Source: Ruminimicrobiellum sp045223915 | GTDB taxonomy: Bacteria; Elusimicrobiota; Endomicrobiia; Endomicrobiales; Endomicrobiaceae | NCBI GenBank assembly: GCA_045223915.1 | Contig: JBGUZU010000011.1 | Location: forward strand, 1 to 10,995 | DNA: 10,995 nt | Direction: 5' to 3' | Shown: piece by piece, positions 1 through 9,200 of the stretch | How positions within the stretch are numbered: position 1 is the first letter of the stretch | Layout: every line of letters begins with the position of its first letter | Notes under the pieces: generated by a model | What the model saw: only the letters and a program-made list of their open reading frames with translations | Databases searched by the model: none | Told to the model about the DNA's origin: nothing | Made by a program: the position numbers and the translations under genes

Positions 1-46
1 CCCAATCCCCAATCCCCAATCCCCAATCCCCAATCCCCAATCCCCA
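1..46. repeat. Left telomere, (CCCCAAT)n
   Basis: The tract starts with a partial unit (CCCAAT), followed by five perfect CCCCAAT copies (7-41) and a last CCCCA that runs into the unique AT-rich sequence. The C-rich strand is read 5' to 3' from the end, as expected for a left chromosome end. It is the reverse complement of the right-end tract, so the two ends form a matched telomere pair. The G-strand unit GGGGATT differs from the Tetrahymena-type TTGGGG by one added A. The missing C in the first unit probably reflects where the read or assembly stops. Confidence 0.96.
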
Positions 47-242
47 TTAAAAATGATAATATAAATAATAATTTAAATTATTTAATAAATATAAAAAAAA
101 ATAATTAATTAATTATTAAAAAATAATTAATTAAAAAAAAATATTAAATTAATAATATATTTATTTCTCTATTTAGATTATTTCATAAATAATAATAATA
201 TAAATATTAAATTAATATTAACCTCAACTATATTTAAGTTAA
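47..242. other. 3' flank and left subtelomere, about 95% A+T
   Basis: This 196-nt stretch lies between the stop codon and the telomere and holds only ten G or C bases. It contains no credible ORF or RNA gene. Two runs of TAATTAAT-type repeats (102-115 and 124-134) are each next to A-tracts. In gene sense, one AATAAA hexamer occurs at 160-165, about 78 nt after the stop; it could be a polyadenylation signal, but such hexamers are expected by chance at this composition. The 3' untranslated region and transcript end must lie here, but the exact site cannot be read. Confidence 0.7.
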
Positions 243-3200
243 TTAATCTAATTCATTTTGATTATCAAGCAATAAATTAGCATCATCTTTGGCAGAAGCA
301 CCACTTTGAACGAATGAAATTTTATTGACTTGAGTAAGAAGATCTTTATTTTTCGAATTATACATAACAATAACAACTACTAAAACAACAACGACAATGA
401 AAAGGAAGCAACTTACTACAATAATAGCAATTAATGCCTTTTTACTTACTCCTCCTGAGCTAGGAGCATCTGTAGGTTTAGGCTTACTTGTTGGCGCTGG
501 TATATCTGATGTATCAGATGTATCTGGCTCACTTGTTGGGTCTGGGTTTGATTCTGGATCAATTATTTCTCCATCCATATCAATTGCTTGATATGTAACA
601 TATTCAACATACGAACCTTTGGTAATTGTTGCGATAATTTGAGCATAAGTGTAATTGACATTAGGCTCTTTGAATCTTACATTCATTTCGCTCACATCAT
701 TCGAATCTGTAGGATGATTAAATTGCTGTGCGATTGATGGAGATTCAGTTATTGCAATCATATCGGTTTTTTCATCTTCGACATATGTTTCATTATCTAC
801 TAATTTAACTGTGTAAATAATATTTGGCTCATATTCATCAATTTGTGTTGTATTAATAGTATAAAACTTTATATTGAGACCTCCATTTTCTTTTGTAGCA
901 GTAAATCTTGGATTATTATTATTAATTTTAAATTCGTAGAAGGAATCATATTCCGCATTCATATATTTGAATATATAGTTATTTAATTTTTTATTTTTAA
1001 AATCAGAAGTTAAAAATATAGTAAGGTATAAAAAGTCGGCATCTTCTGGTCTTTTTACTGTAACGAATGTTATACCTCTTTCTCTTTTATCAATAAATTC
1101 TTCAAATGTTCCATTTACTTTTTGACCTTTTTCTTGATTTATTGCGAAGTCAACATATTCACTATTCGCTGAAAATTGTATTCTTATATAATTTGAAAAT
1201 TTGCTATCAGTTTTTAATTTGTAATTTACTACTGCATTATCTTCAATTTTTCCTAATTGATATGAATTTTGAATAACTGGGACATCACTATTGATATAAT
1301 TTAGACCAATTTCTCCTCTGAATCTTTCGAATTCTAAATGATATTTTTCATTCTTTCTTATAGCAAGGAGTATTACTGGATTTTGTATGCCATTGAAATT
1401 TGTTTTTGGAATATAAATACTTCCAGCCTTTAGAGCAGTATCATAAACACCTTGAAGATAGAAATCATTTGGGATTTTTTCTTTATCATTTTTAATATCG
1501 AAAATTCTTGATTCTGGAAGAACCATAGCTTTAAATACGAATTCATCACCTTTAATAGTTCTTGATTCTATTTCAGAGCTTGTATATATTAAATCATGTA
1601 AATAGAAGAATGCAGTGACATCTTTATCTTTATCGGTAACTTTAGCATAATAATAAAGATCAGTTTTTTCCTTAATATTTTGATATCCGAATTCTGTAGT
1701 TTGACCAATAGTTAAAGTATCTAATTCTTCTGATTTGATTCTTAAGAAGAATTCCAAAATGAAAGCGCATCCGGGATTTTGGTAATCGAGATCACTAAAT
1801 CTTAAATTCTCTACTGTTAAATCAGTATTTACTCTTTCTTCATCACTTTTGACTATATATTTAAGATTATCTTCATCACCTCTAAGATAGAAAGGACCAT
1901 TACTATCTTGTTCTAAAGTAACCTTTGCTTCTCCATGTAATGACATTAAATTAAGAGCAAGACTTTGCTTTGTCAAGAAATTAATATGAATTTCTTGTTT
2001 ATTAAGATCAATTGGATATATTTGTGGTGAACGAGGATTAGGTTCTAATAAAATTTCTAAAGTCATAAATGATGTTAATATTTCAATATCTTTGTCAGTA
2101 TTCGAAACTATACTTATAAAAACATGTTTATCAAAATCGCCATATTTTATAAATAAGAAGTTTGTCTTTGTTGCTTTTGTATCAAATTGTGCTCCTTGAA
2201 CTGGGATATTTCTTTGTAATTCTTCAACATTATAACCATCATAGATTTCTCTCTCAATAAAGGTCCCAAACATATCTATTTTTGAAGAAGGATCTTGTGA
2301 TTTAGCATATACCATTAAATCATTGAATAATTCAGTATCTTTATAAATGACGGCTAAAAGACATCTATAATACGAATCATCTCCTGTTTCTATTTTTTCA
2401 GGTTTACATAATATTTTTTGGTCTGAAGTTGCTTTATGTATATTTAATTCTTTTCTCCTGAAATGAACTCTGAATGAATAAACTGAGAATTTATGTGTTT
2501 CGAAATATTGAGTACTTACTCTCAATTTTAATTCTTTATCTTTTAATGATTTATTATCTTTTTGCTCTTCGCCATAAATCATTTCTTTAGATATAACAAT
2601 AACACTTTGACCATTATTTGTATACTCGATTGAATAACCATCTATTTCTGCATTTAATTGGACAACATTTGTTTGCCAATCAATTTCTATAGCTTCGGCA
2701 TCGTAAGGACAAATAAGAGAATAATTTTGAATATTATATTCTTCTCTTAGAACTGTACTATAAAGAGAACCTATTATGAATTCATCAGGTAATATATCAA
2801 CTTTACTACCTCCTAACATGAAGTAAGTTTCAGGACTAAAATCAATTAAAATACTGAAAGGAGAGAAGTCATATTCTCTATTTCCTGTTTTAATTACTGA
2901 TGATACTACACTTATTAATAAAAAGCATCCATTGTCACATTTCTCTGTATCTTCTATGCTAAATTTAATTTTTTTATTATAGAAATCATATTCAAGAGAA
3001 TTTTCATCATCTAAATATTTAATAAATCTATAATTTCTCCAATGGGGATTTTCATCAGGAATTGATTGGTCTTTTTTGACAATTTTACCATAACAATATC
3101 CACTTCCTCTATTAAAGTCAATTGTGGCATATCCACTATATTCTTTTCCAACATCAGTATAAAGGAATAAATGTGCATCATTTGTAACATAATCTTTTCT

Positions 3201-6200
3201 TAAAACTTTTCTTTCGACATAATAAGGTGTATTATATTCTTGTTTCATCGAAAATTCTATTATTGGTGATTCATCATTGAAAGTCTCAAGATTTTCTATT
3301 TCGATTGTTACTGAGCAAAGTTCATAATTTTGACAGTAATGTTGTATAGTGTCATTTTTTAAGAAGAAGATACCACTTTGTGAATAAACTCTATCGAAAT
3401 TAAATTCTTGTTCTCTGAAGAATATTCTAAATCCGAATTTTCCTGGAACTATCATATTAAGACTGCAAGTTAATTTTTTGGATGGATCAACATGAGGGAA
3501 AACATATCTTATTTTTTTTAAAGTTTCTGTGAATATTGTTTTCTGAGGAATACCTTCACCTATTAATATTTCTTTTCTTATACCAGTTGAAGTTTTATAA
3601 AATTCAAGACCTGATACATATAACATACATATATCATTTTCACTTATTAAATTCTTTTCTTTAATTTTAGCAATAAATGTTTTGGGTTTCGATTCTTCAT
3701 TTTCTTTATATTCATAAACGCTTTGAGAATAACTTCCATATGAATCAATCTTTGCTTCGCTATCTTGAACTTGACCTGTAATTTCAAATTTACAATTGAG
3801 AGAATAGAAGGAAGAGTAGAACATTGATGGTGGAATTATATTAAGACTTTCTATAACAATTGTTTTTTCTGGTTTATCTGCCTCAACAGGAATTAAATAA
3901 TTAATACCTGAATTAATATAATTTATTGTTGTTTCTTCTCCTTTGGCAGTAATTAATTTATATTCGACTATATAATAAGAATCAATTCTTGAAGTTGTTT
4001 CAATACGTATCGCTTTAAGATCTTCATTTACAGGTACAATATAAAATATTTTATTTGATAAATAATATTTTTGAGCATCTATGATTTCTTCATTTGTGTC
4101 ATCATTTAAAATAGTAATGCCTACATCTCCAGTAACAACTAAAAAGTCAATAAAAACTTTAGTTGGTTTTTCTTCTTCTGAAGAAAAGTCAATTAAATAA
4201 TGGTTAACATCATCTTGCATATTATATTTTCCGAAAGGTTGTTTATTTGTTAATTTGATAAGTTCGCTTTCTCCAAATATTGTAACTAAAACTTCGCAAT
4301 ATTGATAATTGTCAATGGTAGTATTATCTTTTGATTCATGGCATTTAAAGACGACCAATTTTTGTTCTGAATCTATAGGAGATTCTGGAATATCAGTAGT
4401 AGATATGGTTGAAATTCCATTTATATCCGAAACTTTTTTAGTAACACTATTTTCTATATCTTTATCATCAACATTGATTAAAGGATAAGAATCACAATCA
4501 TATGTATACATTTTTGGATAACCAACTTTGGCAATCATATTAAATACTAAACGATTTGTTTCTGTTTTTGGAATAAGACTATTAAGAGTTATAGTTTTAC
4601 CTATTGGGATAATTCTTGAATAAGTAATTGCATTTACTTGTGGTAAGAAATTAGCACCGTTAAACGTCGAATAGGCTTGGATTTGAACCGAATAAGCTAA
4701 AACGTCTTGTTTATCTAAACTGATACATAAAGTATTAACTGGATTCATATTGTAATTATAAACAGCATAGAAAAATCCATTTTCATTTTTACTCGATGGA
4801 ATAATAACTTCATCATCACCTGAATCTTTATATATAATTTTAGCTTTTCCATCATATATTCTACCTGTTATATAAAAAACATCATTTTCTGGTAAATCAT
4901 AGCAAACTCTTTCGAATTGTTCTTCTTTTTTTAATAATCCAGTTGTTTCTCCCATTTCTGGAGTTAATTCTCTCACAACATTTCTTTGTTTGTAATTAAT
5001 ACCTAAGGAAATATAATCACCTGGTTGAGCGATAACTTGTACTCCGTAATACTCTAAATTGGTTGCTTCAAATAATATTGCTGCACCACCATTAAAATCG
5101 TGTTGTATGCATTCATCATCATCGCAATCATGAACTTTCAATAAAATATTTTTTCCACCAGTTGCATATACAGTTAATAAAGCACTTTCATCCTCACCAG
5201 TGAAGTCATTCTTAAATTTGAAATTCATATTTTTATTTTCTTCAGATACATAATAGTTAAATACTCCCATATGATCAATTACAGCTTCGTTCATTTTAGA
5301 AATAGTAATATTATAAGAACAACCTTCTGTAGTTGGGCATTGAACAGTTAAAAAGAAGCTATTTAAGAATTGTCCTTTTTTAATAAAGAATTCAGTTGAT
5401 TTAGCTCCTCCTTTTGATATTTGTCCTCTATCTGACATACAGTTAGGATCTGAACCAGAAAAACATAGCATGGGACTATCTTCTCCTTCTTCATTATATA
5501 CTTCGACTTTGACATATTCTAATAATAATTCTGGATTTTCGAATTTAACTTGATATCTTTGTTTTTCCCCGGCTTCAGGTACTTGTGCAGTAATAATTCT
5601 ATATTTTGATTGGAGTGTAATATTTTGCATAACATTTGTCTTTGTTAAAACTACAGATTCTTGGACTCTATGTTCTGATATATCAACTGGTTTATATAAA
5701 TAAATTAATTTTTCTTCAGCTAAACCATACATGGCCATTACTTTCACATACAAGACATCTTTATTGTATGGTATTTCATAAGTTAATAAATTTTCTTCTG
5801 TTTCTGGCACATTAATAAATAAGTTCATACCTTTTGATTCAGACATAGCAATAGAATTTACATTTTCACCTCGAACAAAATCTTCGGTATATATAGCTTT
5901 TATGAAATATGATACGTCGTTATATTTTAATGGTTGGAATGAAATAGTTATTTTTTGCTCGTTTTCATTTTCGACGAAAGTAATTTTTTCATCAATGCCA
6001 ACATCTATTGGTAAAAATGCACTATCAGAATTTGCGTATAAATATTTAAATACAAAATAGTCTAATCTTTCATCATAAGTATCTTCAACACCTTTTTCTG
6101 CATATGCAATAAAGAATAAATCATTTGCGACTTGATCTTTTTTTAATTGGACATTTAAAACTTTTCTTCCTGATACTTCTTTTACTTCAAATGATTGGAA

Positions 6201-9200
6201 TTCTGAATGGGCTTCAATATTATAATCGAAAGTTAAAGCGAATTTAACATATACAGAATTTGTAGAATATTCTAATCTTAAGTATTCATTTTTTTTAATA
6301 TTTTTTAATCTGTATATTTTTTTACCTTGAATAACTGAGGTTAATTTTCCTGTGATATATATTCCTTCTGGAGTATAATAATATCCTGATTCAACACCGA
6401 CTGAATGAACATCTGCTTCTAATCCTATAGTTTCATATTCATTTAACATGTTAGTATTATTTATACCGAAGAAAATATAAGGAACTTTATCAAGAATCTC
6501 TTCTTCCATTATTCTACTAATATCGCCTTCGGAAATAAACATAACACCAAACATACCATCAACTTTACCTAAGAATGTATTTTCCGGAGTTGGTTTTGGT
6601 CTTAATCTTTCATCGTATCTTGCTTTATGGATTTGCATTTCTGGTACAACTGTTCCATAAAGAGTAAAAAGATCATTTTCATAAGCTAAAGGTTCGGTTT
6701 TTTTATTTTTGAGAATAATATCATAAAAGTTCAAGTTAACTGTCCAAGATTGGAAATAACCTATATGACCAAAGTAGTTAAGTGGCATATTCACAGATCT
6801 ATAATGGATTTCACCGATTGAATTTGGTTTTAATTGATCCATATAACTTCTGGGATAATATGTAATATAAAATACGAAACCAGTTTTGAGTTCGAGTAAA
6901 CTTGTAAATGAAGTAGCATTTAATTTAGGTAATTCTGTGCTTTTTTCTTTTGAAGTTGTTAAAGATAATCTATCATCTCTTCCTCTTAAATACATTATTT
7001 TATCTTTTTCGCTTTCTGTAGACCAACTAAAGCCACCAATTCCAGCGATTGAATGAAGATTTATTAAAAGATCATCGGTTGTTTGGAATTCTAAAAATAT
7101 ATTTTTTTCTTTTAAAGCAAAGATTTGAGGTGTACTTGGATTTGGTGTGAAGACCATACCATTTTCATAACTATAAGTTGAAGATAAAATTTCAATTTTA
7201 TCATCAGAGATATCTTGATTAAATAAGGTAATTAATAAATAAGAATTTTCTTTGTCGACGTTTTCAATATAAATCAAATCATTATCTGTAAATCCTTCAG
7301 TGCTTTTTTTATTCATTATATCTTTGGCTTCTGATATTATTTCATTAATATCATTTGTTTCAATTATTTCAGCTTTAACTAATTTTCCATATTTAATATA
7401 CTCTTTACCATTAGTTGTTGGATAAAGAACTAAATTATTATTGAAATCTATTTCATCAAAAATAACAGCGAATGCACACATATAAGAATATTCGTCATAT
7501 TTCCAAGGAGTACATTGAACTTTTTGGTCACTTCTTATATGAATCAATTGAGAAGCGATTTTTAAGTTTTCTGTCACAATTTGAGGCATATATATTTTAA
7601 AGGCATAAGGAGAGGATTTTATACTATCGGTATAATTTGCATAAATACCTAAAGTTAAAGGAATTCCTTTTAAACTATCAGTTTGAGAAGCATATGCACT
7701 TTCAAGGATTTTTCCTTTTTGTATTTTAAAAACAAAATCGCCAAATGAAGGTAAAATGAAATCAAAATCATTGAGTGCTGGTAATCGATCTCCGACATTG
7801 ATAAGTAAAGCAGGACTATCTGCTTGCCAATCGATAATAACTTCATTTGAATCGTAAGGTAAAAGAATTTGATAATAATCAAATTTTCTATTATCTAAAG
7901 GATCATTTATTATATCACCAATAATAAATTCATTCAAACGTATATTTACTTTTGGGCTTGGCGTTTTTGTATCTGTTTTAATAACTCTTGTATTTAAATT
8001 TATTCTGAAAGGAAGTTTTTCCATATCATATTCTTCTGCCATTGCCATATTCGTATTAACAGTAATCAAAACATAGCATCCACTGATACATTTCATAGTA
8101 TCGGATTTAGAAATTGATAATTTCTTTCCATAAGCACTATATTCTATTTCTGTTTGTCCATCTGGGAATTTATAAACTCCTCTCCAATCAGGATTTTCTT
8201 CAATTTCTGGATTTGTAATTCTTACTATTTTTGCATAAATATTACCACTTCCTCTTTTAAAATCTAAAGTGATATCGCCATATTCTTCATTTGAAATATC
8301 AAAATAGTAATGTTTTTTATGGGTTCCGTCTAGGAAATCTGAAGTTACTCTGTTTTTTTCTAAATAAAGTGGATTTGCATCGAGTTGATATGCTCTTATT
8401 TGAATCTTTTTTTCTGTCTTTTCTGTAAAATCTATCAATAAAACATTGATATCAATTTTGCATACTTTTAAACTTTTGCATTTATTTCTAATTGTACTAG
8501 AACTAATAGATAATTGTTTTGTTCTATAAATTCTTTCACCGTTGTTCAAAGCAACATTATTAACAATTGTATAAACCATATATTCACCTCTATCTAATAA
8601 ATGTAAATCTACGACGAAAGTACTATCATAATCAGTTGCAAAATAGGAATAATTCGAGAATGGGTAACTTTCTGAATAAGTAAATGTATGTGGAACGCCT
8701 TCTTCAAGAGAGATTGATCTTCCAGCTAAAGTTTTATCAGGTAATTCGAGACCAGAGACTGCTACCATACAGAATGATTTTGAAGAATCAGTATTAGCAT
8801 CTGGAATTATTCTATAATTGAATTGATAAATTTCTTGAGAAAAATCATTATAATTTTTATCTATGGTAATGCTGGCATAATTATCAAATTGAGGAACTAT
8901 TTCATCACCGGCCATTCTTTTCCATAGAGCACTAAATTTACAATTTGGTGAATAAAATGTTGCCATAAATGGTTGATTGTCTTCATATTTAGTGTTCTTT
9001 AAATAAACTGCCTTTTCTACGTTATCAGTACTAACTGTTTTTAATGTAATATAATTAACTCCTGAATCAATGCTATTTTTATCTTCTGAGTTATCTTCAT
9101 CTAATATAATATAATTTACCATATAAAAGGTATTCTTTTTTGCTTCGACATTAAATCTCAAATTTTCAGTTTTGGCTTTATCGTATTTAATATAATAAAA

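Noticed and set aside
160..165. AATAAA (minus strand) as a polyadenylation signal
   Set aside because: In a flank that is about 95% A+T this hexamer is expected by chance, and ciliates often lack a strict signal. It is mentioned in the flank entry but not called as a feature.
504..539. Short direct repeats (GATGTATC, ACTTGTTGG) as a microsatellite or regulatory array
   Set aside because: They are in frame and encode the DTS and PTS triplets of the stalk, so coding low complexity explains them.
397..591. A 64-codon + strand ORF with hydrophobic and Gly/Ser/Val-rich sequence
   Set aside because: It lies wholly opposite the stalk and membrane helix of the main gene. Its composition is explained as the antisense of those low-complexity codons, and no start context or promoter supports it.
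7670..7882. A 70-codon minus-strand ORF in another frame
   Set aside because: It is entirely inside copy A of the giant gene, where the main frame is constrained by repeat and cysteine conservation. The sequence is typical AT-rich out-of-frame translation.
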